From JAFKFH01 sp017307375 (lineage in GTDB: Bacteria; Pseudomonadota; Alphaproteobacteria; Ferrovibrionales; Ferrovibrionaceae), in assembly GCA_965229335.1 (NCBI GenBank), contig OZ245874.1, positions 6,820,001 to 6,884,000 on the forward strand: DNA of 64,000 bases, given 5' to 3'. The stretch's first letter is position 1. Each line of letters starts with the position of its first letter. A program made the position numbers and the translations under genes. The notes beneath the pieces were generated by a model. The model was not told the origin of the DNA, ran no database searches, and worked only from the letters and a program-made list of their open reading frames with translations. Positions 1 through 8,638 of this stretch are shown here, piece by piece.

Positions 1-350
1 ACCAGTTCGAGCGAGATCTTCGACATCAGCGAATAGACCAACTGGAAGGGCTGCCCCTTGCCGATGGCGCGCAGCGCGGTCTCCGAGCCGACCGCGGCCA
101 GATCGATATCGCCGGCATCGAGGGCGGCGAGCGTCGTCGGATCGCCCCCCGGGATCGCCGCCCAGTCGAGATCGACGTTCTGCTGCCTGAAGCTGCCCAG
201 CGCCCGGGCGGCCATCACCGGCAGGAACGACACCGCCGGCGTCGCCTGGCCGATGCGCACCTTCATCGCGCCCTGGGCCGCGGCCCCGGTCGCACAGGCC
301 GCGGCCGTGCCGCCCAACAGAATGCCGAAATCGCGTCGCGTCAGGCGCAT
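1..350 (-). CDS. ABC transporter substrate-binding protein (NMT1/SsuA type), partial
   Basis: The visible 116 residues are the N-terminal part of a periplasmic binding protein; the C-terminus lies beyond the left edge. It begins MRLTRRDFG, a twin-arginine signal followed by a hydrophobic stretch and a likely cleavage after AAAQ, then an Asp/Gly-rich domain (GQATPAVSFLPVMAA, ALDAGDIDLAAVG) typical of nitrate/taurine/thiamine-precursor binding proteins. It is the last visible gene of the minus-strand set SDR, lyase, ATPase, permease, binding protein, 13 nt after the permease stop, so it should deliver substrate to that permease. The ligand cannot be read from the sequence. Confidence 0.85.
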   Translation of the reverse strand, partial: MRLTRRDFGILLGGTAAACATGAAAQGAMKVRIGQATPAVSFLPVMAARALGSFRQQNVDLDWAAIPGGDPTTLAALDAGDIDLAAVGSETALRAIGKGQPFQLVYSLMSKISLEL

Positions 351-363
351 GGTCAGAAATCCT

Positions 364-1131
364 CTAAATGTCGTTCGATTGGGCAGCGGCCTGCGGCCGC
401 CAGCGCAGCAGGCGGCGTTCGAGCCGCGCGGCACCGATATTGGCGACCAGGATGAAGGCCAGCAGGATGACGATGCCGGCAAAGACGCCGGCCGGGTCAT
501 AGGTCGACGAAGCCTGGTTGATGAACAGGCCGAGGCCGCGGGTCGAGGAGGCAAACTCGCCGACGATGACGCCGATGACGCTGTAGGGAATGGCCATGCG
601 CATGCCGAGCAGCACGAAGGGGGCCGCCGCCGGCAGGTAGACATGACGGGTCAACTGGCGCTCCTTCGCCCCCATGATCAGGGCGAGGTTGGCGTATTCC
701 CGGTCGACGTTCCGCACGCCGGTATAGACGTTATAGAAGGTCAGGAAGAACACCATGATGCCCGCCAGCGCGATCTTCGAGCCGATGCCGATGCCGAACC
801 AGATGATGAACAGCGGCGCCAGCGCGATCTTCGGAATGCCGTAGAACGCCATCACATAGGGTTCGACGACCGCGGCCACCCGCGGCGAGCGGCCGAGCCA
901 GTAGCCGACGACGACACCCGACAGCACGCCGACGAGGTAGCCGAGCACCAGTTCCTGCAGCGTCACGACCAGATGCGGCAGGATTTCGCCGGTGGCAAAC
1001 AGCTCGTAGAGCCGCACGGCAATGGCCGACGGCTTGGAGACGTAGATCTCGCGGATCAGCCGGCCCGAGGCCCATTCCCAGAAGGCCAGCAGGACAAGGC
1101 CGGGCAACAGCGCCAGGATAGCCTTCTTCAT
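364..1131 (-). CDS. ABC transporter permease (SsuC/TauC-like)
   Basis: A 255-residue inner-membrane protein of the binding-protein-dependent transport family. It shows about six hydrophobic segments, and the EAA-like loop near 'ALIMGAKERQLTRHVYLPAAAP' positions the coupling helix. The start ATG at 1131 overlaps the stop of the upstream ATPase by 4 nt (ATGA), which favours this start over the much longer open frame that runs upstream. Length is normal for SsuC/TauC/ThiX-type permeases. It pairs with the ATPase at 1128-1901 and the binding protein at 1-350. Confidence 0.9.
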   Translation of the reverse strand: MKKAILALLPGLVLLAFWEWASGRLIREIYVSKPSAIAVRLYELFATGEILPHLVVTLQELVLGYLVGVLSGVVVGYWLGRSPRVAAVVEPYVMAFYGIPKIALAPLFIIWFGIGIGSKIALAGIMVFFLTFYNVYTGVRNVDREYANLALIMGAKERQLTRHVYLPAAAPFVLLGMRMAIPYSVIGVIVGEFASSTRGLGLFINQASSTYDPAGVFAGIVILLAFILVANIGAARLERRLLRWRPQAAAQSNDI

Positions 1132-1901
1132 GCCAGCACCTCGGCGCGGAAGCGTTGCCAGACCTGGCCGTAGGCGTCGTCGAAACCCGGCACGGCGAAC
1201 GGCTCGAACACGTTGCGCGGCCGCGCCAGCGCGATCGGCACGCGCGCGATGACCCGGGCCGGACGGCGGCTCAGCACCACCACCTCGTCGGCCAGCAGCA
1301 CCGCCTCGGTGATATCGTGGGTGATCAGAACGACGGTGGCGCCCTGGCGCGCGACCAGACCCTGCAGGTCGTCCTGCATCACCATCCGGGTCTGGGCATC
1401 GAGGGCGCCGAACGGCTCGTCCATCAGGATGACGTCGGGCCGATAGACCAGGGTGCGGGCGATCGAGCCGCGCTTCTGCATGCCGCCCGAAAGCTGGTGC
1501 GGATAATGGTCGGCGAACCCGTCGAGACCGACATCGGCGAGGATCCGGCGCACCCGCTCCTCGCGTTCGGCCGCCGGCACATTCTTGAACACCAGCGGCA
1601 GCGCGACGTTCTGTGACAGCGTGTACCAGGGGAACAGCAAGGATTGCTGCGGGATGAAACCGATCGTCGAGTTGACGCCGGCGATCTCGCGCCCCGACTG
1701 GCGCACCCGCCCCTTCGACGGCTTCAGCAGGCCGGCCAGCATCTGCAGCAGGGTCGACTTGCCGCAGCCCGACGGCCCGATGACCGCGGTGAACGTCCCC
1801 CTCGCCATCTCGAAGGAAACATCGTCGATGACCGGCATCGGGCCGGCCGGCGTCGCGAAACTGTGGGAAACGTTCTCGAACGCGATCTCGGGCGCGACCA
1901 T
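1128..1901 (-). CDS. ABC transporter ATP-binding protein (SsuB/TauB-like)
   Basis: This is a 257-residue nucleotide-binding subunit. Walker A reads GPSGCGKST, the signature LSGGMQKR, and Walker B VILMDEP, with the switch His in LITHD. It energises the permease encoded immediately downstream with a 4-nt overlap. ATG at 1901 was preferred to an adjacent TTG at 1904 because GGAGG then stands at a usable spacing. The family serves sulfonates, nitrate, thiamine precursors and riboflavin, so the substrate stays open. The neighbouring lyase suggests an aromatic or heterocyclic compound, which is inference. Confidence 0.92.
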   Translation of the reverse strand: MVAPEIAFENVSHSFATPAGPMPVIDDVSFEMARGTFTAVIGPSGCGKSTLLQMLAGLLKPSKGRVRQSGREIAGVNSTIGFIPQQSLLFPWYTLSQNVALPLVFKNVPAAEREERVRRILADVGLDGFADHYPHQLSGGMQKRGSIARTLVYRPDVILMDEPFGALDAQTRMVMQDDLQGLVARQGATVVLITHDITEAVLLADEVVVLSRRPARVIARVPIALARPRNVFEPFAVPGFDDAYGQVWQRFRAEVLA

Positions 1902-1919
1902 CAAGCCTCCATGCCGATG

Positions 1920-3404
1920 CTAAAGGATGTCCGCGGGATCGGTGTGCTGCAAGGCGTCGGCAAGACGGATGAAATCGTGTCCCTGCGCGCGATCTTCCTC
2001 GAGCATCGGGACATGGTCGCGGACGAAGCGATGGGCGGCAGCGGCGCCGCTGCCCAGCGCGACGTCGATCTTGCGCAGGTCGACCGCCTGGGCACTCGCG
2101 ATCAGTTCGATGGCGACGAGGTAGCGCAGGCGTTCGACGATCCCGGCGGTCTTGGCCATGACCGACGGCGCCATGCTGGCCTGGTCCTCGACGCCGTCGG
2201 CCGCCGGCAGCGGCGCGAAGGAGGCGGGCAGCGCGAGATGCCGGATCTCGGCCTCCATCGCCGAGACCGTCTTCTGCACCGTGGCCGAGCCGGTACGGCT
2301 CTGGCCGAGCGGCGTCAGGAAACGGGGGAGATCGGAGAAGCCGGGCGACATGATCTTCAGCGTGCGATAGGCGGTGCCGGTGGCGACATGGACCAGCGCC
2401 TGGCCGAGCCGCTCCCAGGCCAGCACGAAAGCGGTCAGGTCGAAATTGCCATGCGAAAGGATCAGTCCGTCGGCGGCCAGCACGACCGGATTGTCGCCGG
2501 ACGAGGCGAGTTCGATCGCGGTGGCTTCGCGCGCTTCCTCCAGTGCATGGATGCAGGCGCCGAGCACCTGCGGGACGCAGCGATAGCTGAGCGGATCCTG
2601 GACGCGCCGGGCCGCGCCCTCCTGCCACAGGCCGCTGCCGTCGAGCAGGCCGCGCAGCCGTTCTGCCGCCCGGCGCTGGCCGAAAGCCGGCCGGGCCGCG
2701 AGCGCGCGGTCGTCGAGCACGCTGAGATTGGCGCGGAATCCTTCGAAATTCAGAACGACGGCAAGGTCGAGCCAGGCCGAAAGTCGGTCGAGATCCGCCA
2801 GCGCCAGGCAGGCCTGGCCAACCGAATAGGAATTGGCGACCAGCAGGGCATGGCCGTCCTTGAGGCCGAGGTCGAGCGGCTTCAGGCCTGCGGCGGCCAA
2901 CGCCTCGGCCGCCGGCATCGTCATGCCGCGATATTCCGCGTCGCCGGCGCCGAGCAGCCCGTCGGCCATGTGGGCCAGCGGCGCAAGGTCCCCCGCGCCG
3001 ATCGACCCGAGGGAGGGCACGATCGGATGGACGCCGGCATTGAGCGCGGCGACCAACCCCTCCAGCACCGGCAGCGAGACGCCGCAGCCGCCCGCCATCA
3101 TGCCGACGGCGCGCACCGCCATCATCGCGCGCACCACCTCGGTCGGGGCCGGCCAGCCGACGGCAACGGCGCGAGCCGGCACGGTGCGCCGCTGAAAGGC
3201 AATGAGATCGTCATTCGACAGCCGCGTATCGACGCCGGCGCCGAGCGCGGTGGTCAAGCCGTAGACCGGCACTTCCGAGGCCGCGTAGCGCTCGACGACG
3301 GCGCGGGCCGCCTGCACGCGGCTCGCCGCCCGGGCCGAAACTTCCAGCCGGGCGCGATTGCGGGCAATGGCGACGATGTCGGCGACGGTGGGACGATCGG
3401 TCAT
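1920..3404 (-). CDS. HAL/PAL/TAL-family lyase lacking the MIO serine
   Basis: The 494-residue protein is colinear with histidine ammonia-lyase: YGLTTALG near residue 48, QDPLSYRCVPQVLGA, SSGDNPVV, GNFDLTAFVLAWERLG and the C-terminal EDQASMAP. Canonical members make the electrophilic MIO group from Ala-Ser-Gly in GS(V/I)GASGDLAP. Here residues 133-142 read GSIGAGDLAP, so Ala137 is followed directly by Gly138 and the serine is deleted. Either the enzyme cannot form MIO and does other chemistry, or it is not an ammonia-lyase. It lies 18 nt from both the SDR upstream and the ATPase downstream, so it belongs to the transport operon. Calling it hutH would be unsafe. Confidence 0.85.
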   Translation of the reverse strand: MTDRPTVADIVAIARNRARLEVSARAASRVQAARAVVERYAASEVPVYGLTTALGAGVDTRLSNDDLIAFQRRTVPARAVAVGWPAPTEVVRAMMAVRAVGMMAGGCGVSLPVLEGLVAALNAGVHPIVPSLGSIGAGDLAPLAHMADGLLGAGDAEYRGMTMPAAEALAAAGLKPLDLGLKDGHALLVANSYSVGQACLALADLDRLSAWLDLAVVLNFEGFRANLSVLDDRALAARPAFGQRRAAERLRGLLDGSGLWQEGAARRVQDPLSYRCVPQVLGACIHALEEAREATAIELASSGDNPVVLAADGLILSHGNFDLTAFVLAWERLGQALVHVATGTAYRTLKIMSPGFSDLPRFLTPLGQSRTGSATVQKTVSAMEAEIRHLALPASFAPLPAADGVEDQASMAPSVMAKTAGIVERLRYLVAIELIASAQAVDLRKIDVALGSGAAAAHRFVRDHVPMLEEDRAQGHDFIRLADALQHTDPADIL

Positions 3405-3422
3405 TCCTGGTCTCGTTGAGGT

Positions 3423-4217
3423 TCAGTTGCGCGGGGCGGCCTTGCGCAAGCCGCCGGACAGGCGGATGCCGCCATCGACCGACAGCAGTTCGCCGGTCAC
3501 GTAGTCGCTGCCTTCGGCCAGCCAGAGGACGGCATCGGCCACATCGTCGGGCCTGGCCACCCGGCCCATCGGGGCGGTCTGGGCGATACGCTGCTCGAGG
3601 GCCGCATAGGTTTCGGCGCCGAGCACGTCGCGCATCCAGCGTGTGTCGATCACCCCCGGGCAGACCGCGTTGACCCGGATCTCCGGGGCGAGCGTGCGGG
3701 CCAAGGCCAGGGTCATCGCATTCAGCGCACCTTTCGACGACGTGTAGGCGATCGACGAACCCCCACCGGTAAAGGCCGAGGTCGAGGAGACATTGACGAT
3801 CGCGCCGCCACCGCCGGCGCGCATCGCCGGCACGGCGGCGCGCACCATCTGGTAGGGGCCGACGACGTTGACGGCGAAGACGTCCTGGAAATCCGCGGCC
3901 GACAGCGTGTCGAGATCGAACGGATCAGACTTCCGGGTCACGGCCGCGTTGTTGACCAGGACATCGAGCCGGCCCCAGCGCTCGACGGCGGCGGCAACCA
4001 GCCGGCGGCAGGCCGCATCGTCGGAGACGTCGGCCTGGACCAGCGCGACGTCGACGCCTGCTGCGCGGCAGTCGGCGGCGGTTTCCTCAGCTTCCCGGGC
4101 GCTGCGCGAATAGTTCACGACGACCCGCGCGCCCCGCTGCGCGAAGCGACGGGCACAGGCCGCGCCGACCCCGGTGGCCGACCCGGTGACGATGGCGACG
4201 GCACCTTCGAGCTTCAT
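3423..4217 (-). CDS. SDR family oxidoreductase
   Basis: A 264-residue classical short-chain dehydrogenase. The cofactor motif is TGSATGVG (residues 11-18), NNAA follows at 89-92, and the catalytic set is Ser145, Tyr158 and Lys162, with C-terminal VTGELLSVDGG. It reduces or oxidises a hydroxyl/carbonyl with NAD(P)H in the cytoplasm. Start ATG at 4217 (MKLEGAVAIV) was chosen because the upstream in-frame extension has no family similarity. It is the first gene of the operon that leads into the lyase and ABC importer and probably acts on the imported compound or the lyase product. Confidence 0.88.
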   Translation of the reverse strand: MKLEGAVAIVTGSATGVGAACARRFAQRGARVVVNYSRSAREAEETAADCRAAGVDVALVQADVSDDAACRRLVAAAVERWGRLDVLVNNAAVTRKSDPFDLDTLSAADFQDVFAVNVVGPYQMVRAAVPAMRAGGGGAIVNVSSTSAFTGGGSSIAYTSSKGALNAMTLALARTLAPEIRVNAVCPGVIDTRWMRDVLGAETYAALEQRIAQTAPMGRVARPDDVADAVLWLAEGSDYVTGELLSVDGGIRLSGGLRKAAPRN

Positions 4218-4273
4218 CGGCTGACGCAACCTTCGACGGCCGCCTGCATGGCACCAGCTCCGCGATGTCTGAT

Positions 4274-4287
4274 CTTGTATAGACAAG
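4274..4287. promoter_or_regulatory. Inverted repeat CTTGT-ATAG-ACAAG upstream of the SDR/lyase operon
   Basis: The 14-nt site has perfect 5-nt arms around a 4-nt spacer, 57 nt upstream of the SDR start in a short A+T-richer gap. Its core TTGTATAGACAA resembles the elements at 33502-33520 and 35581-35599 near the GntR/FCD gene (minus orientation cores TTGTAAGACAA and TTGACAGACAA). It fits a GntR/FCD-type operator. Which regulator binds is unknown. Confidence 0.45.
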
Positions 4288-4348
4288 CATCTTTGGCGGG
4301 ATGGCGAAAGCCCTTTTCTGAGGAAAATTCAGGCTGCCCGGAAATTGA

Positions 4349-5887
4349 TCAGTCGTCGCCGCGCGCCAACGCCTGCTCGGCCGCGACGATCTCGGCCTGC
4401 CGGCGGGCGATGACGTCGCCGACCGGCGGCCCGGCGAAGCGGCGCCGTTCCGACAGGAACCAGCCGAGCGCCAGCAGCACGACGAGGCCGACGGCATAGC
4501 CGACCAGGATGTCGTTGGGCGGCTGCAGGCCGATGAAGGCGATCAGGACGACGCCGAGCACGGTGACGACGGCGAACGGCCGCGACCAGGCGCCCAGCCG
4601 GAACGGCCCGAACGTCGTCCAGGTCTTGCCTTCGGCAAGCAGGCCCGCCGCGATCGGCATCGCGTAGGAAATGTAGAAGAACACCGCGCAGCCGGCGGCC
4701 AGGGCGGCGAACGCCGGCGAATAGAGCGTGACCAGGATCGAGAGCACGGCGGTGGTCCAGATCGCCGGCACCGGCGTGCGGTAGCGCGGGCTGACCTGCT
4801 TGAGCCAGGGCGAGGCCGGCAGGCCGTTGTCGCGGGCAAAGGCGTAGATCATCCGCGAGGTCGAGGTCATCGCTGCCAGGCCGCAGAGGAAATTGGCCGT
4901 CACGATGCCGACATAGAGCAGGTTGCGCAGGGCATCCGGCACGGCCAGCCCGGCGATCAGGTCGAAGAAGACCGTCGCGCCGCCGGCCGCGGCCTTGGCC
5001 GGATCGGGCAGGGCCAGCACGAACGAGCAGGTCATCGCATAGCCGAAGACCAGCGACCACAGCACCGAGTTGATCATGCCGCGCGGCACGGCGCGGGGCG
5101 CGTCGAGCGTCTCCTCGGCGGTGTGCGCCGAGGCGTCGAAGCCGGTGATCGTATAGAGCGGCAGCAGCAGGCCGAGACAGAAGGCGAGCAGCACGCTGTC
5201 GGTACGCGGGAAGACGTCGCCGCCCGCCGGCCCGGTATTGTTGACGAAGGCGAACAGCCGACCGGGCTCGATGCCGGGTGCCGCCCACAGCATCACGATC
5301 GTCAATGCCACCGCGACGACCAGGATCAGATAGCCGGAGAAATCCGTCAGCAGCGTGGTGGCGCGAATGCCTAGGTGGTTGAACAGCCCGTGGATCAGCG
5401 CGATCACGGCAATGCCCGCAACCTGCTCGCCGTATCCCCAGGCGGAAACGTCGAGCCCGAAGATGCCGGCCAGGATCAGGTCGCGGAACAGGAGATAGGC
5501 TCCGACATTGACCGAGGCGACGACGAACACCAGCCCGAGCAGATTGACCCAGGCGGTGGCCCAGCCCCAGAACCGCCCGCCGAGGATCGAGGCCCAGTGG
5601 TAGAGCCCGCCCGCCGTCGGATAGGCCGAGGCGATCTGGGCCATCGAACAGGCGACGACCAGGGCGAAGAGGCCGCCGACCAGCCAGCCGACGCCGATGG
5701 CAAACCCGCCGCCCGCCGAAAAGCCGAGTTGGAACGAGGTGATGCCGCCGGCCAGGATGCAGATGATCGAGAACGAGATCGCGAAGTTCGAAAAGCCGCG
5801 CATCCGCCGTGCCAGTTCCTGGGCGTAGCCCATGCGGTGCAGCACCTTGACGTCGTCGGTCGTCGGGCCGTCGTCGGTCATTGCCAT
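4349..5887 (-). CDS. APC family amino acid permease
   Basis: A 512-residue membrane protein with about twelve hydrophobic helices. The N-terminal HRMGYAQELARRM and FSNFAISFSIICILAGG segments, and SAYPTAGGLYHWA in helix 3, are characteristic of the amino acid/choline transporter branch that includes GABA and choline permeases. It probably takes up an amino acid or related amine by cation symport. It lies on the same strand upstream of the SDR operon, but 131 nt with a candidate operator intervene, so it may be a separate unit. ATG at 5881 is an alternative start only two codons downstream. Confidence 0.88.
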   Translation of the reverse strand: MAMTDDGPTTDDVKVLHRMGYAQELARRMRGFSNFAISFSIICILAGGITSFQLGFSAGGGFAIGVGWLVGGLFALVVACSMAQIASAYPTAGGLYHWASILGGRFWGWATAWVNLLGLVFVVASVNVGAYLLFRDLILAGIFGLDVSAWGYGEQVAGIAVIALIHGLFNHLGIRATTLLTDFSGYLILVVAVALTIVMLWAAPGIEPGRLFAFVNNTGPAGGDVFPRTDSVLLAFCLGLLLPLYTITGFDASAHTAEETLDAPRAVPRGMINSVLWSLVFGYAMTCSFVLALPDPAKAAAGGATVFFDLIAGLAVPDALRNLLYVGIVTANFLCGLAAMTSTSRMIYAFARDNGLPASPWLKQVSPRYRTPVPAIWTTAVLSILVTLYSPAFAALAAGCAVFFYISYAMPIAAGLLAEGKTWTTFGPFRLGAWSRPFAVVTVLGVVLIAFIGLQPPNDILVGYAVGLVVLLALGWFLSERRRFAGPPVGDVIARRQAEIVAAEQALARGDD

Positions 5888-6031
5888 CCCCTGCCCCGAT
5901 TGGCTGCGCGCAGCGTGAGGCTACCACCAAAGCAGCAATGCTGACAGCGGCGCAAGGGCGTGATTGCCAGATGCCCGTCCAACTGTTAAGCGGATTTGAC
6001 CCGCGCGTGTTGGACAAGGCTGCATCTCCCC

Positions 6032-7372
6032 GTGATCCGGCTGGCACTGCTTCTCCTCGGCCATCAGCCCATGCGGCGGCAATGGCGGCTGATGGCCGGC
6101 TTCGGCCTGATCTGGATCGCGCTGGGCCTTGCCATCGTCACCGATGCCGCCGACGGCATCACGGTGGTGGCCACCGAGACTTTCGGCTGGCTGCTGGTGC
6201 TCGAAGGCGTCATCGCCCTGTCCTTCCGCATCGGCGCCAGCGCTCAGGGGGCGAGGCTTGCCACGGTCAAGGCGATCGCGCTGCTGCTGTTCGGCCTGCT
6301 GATCGTCGACATGCCCTGGCGCAACGACATCGCGAACTCGCTGCTGTTCGGCGTGGCGCTGGCAACCGACGGTCTCCTGCGCATCGCCGCCGCCACGGTC
6401 ATCCGCTTTGCCCGCTGGCGCACCGCGATGGTCGGCGGCTTCCTCGAACTGGGCCTGGCCGGTCTGGCGGTGATGGACTGGCCGGTATCCTACGAGATGA
6501 CCGTGCCGTTCTGCATCGCGGTCGCGCTGATCCTGACCGGCTGGGCCATCGTGCGCGTCGCCTTGCTGATCAAGGGCCTGCAGCCGGGTGCCTCGCTGGC
6601 GGGGTTGTCCGCCTTCGCCCTGCGCGGCGGGCAGGCCGCCTGGCACGGTCTGCCGCCGCCGGCCCCGGTCCGTCAGAACGAACCGATGTGGGTGCATGTC
6701 TGGACCCCGATGGGGGCGGCAACCGATCCGCGGCGGCGCCCGCTGATCGATCGCTACATTGCGGCGGTCGACGGCAACGGCGTCATCTCGACCGGACATG
6801 CGGCGCTGGAATTTCCGCCCGACGGCTATATCAGCCACTACCCCGCCGCCGATATCGACCGCAATCCCGGCGAATTCGCCCGCACCTTGCGCGCCACCGG
6901 CGAGAACGACGTGGCCGGACGGTTCCTGCCCTCCTATACCGAGGAAATCGCCGGTTGGTGCGAGGCCGACGCCCATGTCCGCTTTCGCCGCTACGACCAG
7001 GCGCGGCTGGCGGCGTTCTGGGACGCCTACCGCCGGACCGACGTCTACAACCTGACCAACCGCAACTGCTCGGTCGCCGTCGCGCTTGCCCTCGATGTCG
7101 CGCTGGAGGGCGTGCTCGACACCCGGGGGAGTTGGTTGCGTTTTGCCCAGCTGATGGTGCATCCCGATCTGTGGCTGGCGATGTTGCTGCGCCAGCAGGC
7201 CGAGGCGATGACCTGGACCCCGGGCCTCGTGCTCGACTATGCCCGGGCGCTGAAACGGATCATCGAACCCAAGCCCCGCTCGTGGGGCGACATGCTGCGC
7301 GAGGCGATCCGGCGGTACCGCAACTTCCGTCGCCGCACCGCTTTCGAAGCCAAGGAGATTCCGCCGGCATGA
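6032..7372 (+). CDS. HdeD-like membrane domain fused to a permuted papain-fold domain
   Basis: Residues 1-185 form about six short transmembrane helices with the paired pattern of the HdeD/DUF308 family (LMAGFGLIWIALGLAI, WLLVLEGVIALSF, and so on). Residues 218-446 are soluble; they hold His256 in STGHAALEF and Cys346 in TNRNCSVAVALALD. The order His then Cys with N-C-S fits a circularly permuted NlpC/P60 or papain-like fold, so a peptidase or acyl-transfer activity at the membrane is possible (inference). The start is uncertain: GTG 6032 gives MIRLALLLLG, while TTG 5996 and ATG 6071 are alternatives. The stop overlaps the MFS start by 4 nt (ATGA). Confidence 0.75.
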   Translation: MIRLALLLLGHQPMRRQWRLMAGFGLIWIALGLAIVTDAADGITVVATETFGWLLVLEGVIALSFRIGASAQGARLATVKAIALLLFGLLIVDMPWRNDIANSLLFGVALATDGLLRIAAATVIRFARWRTAMVGGFLELGLAGLAVMDWPVSYEMTVPFCIAVALILTGWAIVRVALLIKGLQPGASLAGLSAFALRGGQAAWHGLPPPAPVRQNEPMWVHVWTPMGAATDPRRRPLIDRYIAAVDGNGVISTGHAALEFPPDGYISHYPAADIDRNPGEFARTLRATGENDVAGRFLPSYTEEIAGWCEADAHVRFRRYDQARLAAFWDAYRRTDVYNLTNRNCSVAVALALDVALEGVLDTRGSWLRFAQLMVHPDLWLAMLLRQQAEAMTWTPGLVLDYARALKRIIEPKPRSWGDMLREAIRRYRNFRRRTAFEAKEIPPA

Positions 7373-8529
7373 GCCACGATCAGACCGCCGAACTGCCGGC
7401 ATCGACCCGCCTGTGGTCGCGCGCGGCCGTCGTCGTCACCGCCGCGATCTTCGGCCTGACCTACAGCCTGTCGGCACCGCTGATCGCGCTCGATCTCGCA
7501 GAACGGGGCATCGGGGAATTCACCATCGGCGCCAATGCCGCGATGCATGCGGTCGGGGTGCTGGCGATGGCGGCGGTGCTGCCGCGGCTGGCCACGCGCT
7601 ATGGCATCCGGCCGCTGATCGTCGCGGCCCTGGTCGTCGCCGCGGTCGTCCTGGCAGCCTTTCCGGCAATGCCGGCAATCTGGCTGTGGTTTCCGCTGCG
7701 CCTGTTGCTCGGCGCGGCCTCGGAACTGCTGTTCGTGCTGTCGGAAACCTGGATCAATCATCTGAGCGACGAGCGGTCGCGCGCCCGCGCGATGGCGATC
7801 TACACCGCGGCCCTGTCCTCGGGCTTTGCGCTGGGACCGGCGATCCTGTCGGTCGTCGGCAGCGACGGGGCCGTGCCCTACCTGGTCGGCGCGGCCTGCG
7901 CCGTCGTCGCGATGCTCGCCGTGCTGCCGCCGCAGGTCCGGGCGCCGCGCTTCGAGAAACCGACGGGAATCAAGGCGACGGCCTATCTGCGCATCGCCCC
8001 GATCGCCCTGACCACCACGCTGCTCAATGCGGGAGTCGAAACCGCGGGCCTCTCTTTCCTAGCACTCTATGCAATGGGATTCGGCTGGAGCGAGGCCGAG
8101 GCCACCCGGCTCGTCTCGACGATGATGATCGGCGCCATCCTGCTGCAGCTCCCGATCGGCTGGGCCGGCGACAAGATGGACCGCCGCCGCCTGATGCTGT
8201 GGCTCGGCATCGCCTCGGTCGTCGGCGCATTGATCTGGCCGCTGGTGCTGGATCAGCCGATGATCGCCTATCCGCTGCTGTTCGTCTGGGGCGGGGTCTT
8301 CGTCGGCATCTACACGATGATGCTGACCCTGATCGGCAGCCGCTTCCAGGGTGCCGATCTGGTCGGGGTCTACGCGGTCATGAGCCTCGCCTGGGGGGCG
8401 GGCGCGCTGCTCGGCCCGTCGCTGGCCGGGTTGGGCATGGATATCAGCCCCCACGGACTGCCGATCGCGGTCGCACTCGCCTGTCTTGTCTATGTCCTGT
8501 TCCTTACACGTACACGGTCCGACGCCTAG
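7369..8529 (+). CDS. MFS transporter (YcaD-like)
   Basis: A 386-residue major facilitator superfamily protein with twelve predicted helices. Between helices 4 and 5 it carries LSETWINHLSDERSRARAM, typical of the YcaD/small-solute branch, and it has the loop 8-9 motif GWAGDKMDRRRLM. ATG at 7369 overlaps the preceding stop and is preceded by AAGGAG, so the two products are translationally coupled. The substrate is unknown; related proteins are annotated as putative efflux or uptake carriers. Confidence 0.88.
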   Translation: MSHDQTAELPASTRLWSRAAVVVTAAIFGLTYSLSAPLIALDLAERGIGEFTIGANAAMHAVGVLAMAAVLPRLATRYGIRPLIVAALVVAAVVLAAFPAMPAIWLWFPLRLLLGAASELLFVLSETWINHLSDERSRARAMAIYTAALSSGFALGPAILSVVGSDGAVPYLVGAACAVVAMLAVLPPQVRAPRFEKPTGIKATAYLRIAPIALTTTLLNAGVETAGLSFLALYAMGFGWSEAEATRLVSTMMIGAILLQLPIGWAGDKMDRRRLMLWLGIASVVGALIWPLVLDQPMIAYPLLFVWGGVFVGIYTMMLTLIGSRFQGADLVGVYAVMSLAWGAGALLGPSLAGLGMDISPHGLPIAVALACLVYVLFLTRTRSDA

Positions 8530-8638
8530 ACGTTTGTTCTGCGCATGCGACTTTCGGCGAGTATCCGATAAATTTTCGGTATATGCTGCACCGCGAGGCG
8601 CGGAATGCCGGAGGGTTTGCCAGAATGGGATCGGGTCG

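Noticed and set aside
364..2628. A single 754-codon frame covering permease and upstream genes
   Set aside because: Only the last 255 codons match a permease. The rest overlaps the ATPase and lyase in a wrong frame.
1920..3404. Annotation as histidine ammonia-lyase hutH
   Set aside because: The MIO serine is missing and no other hut genes are near.
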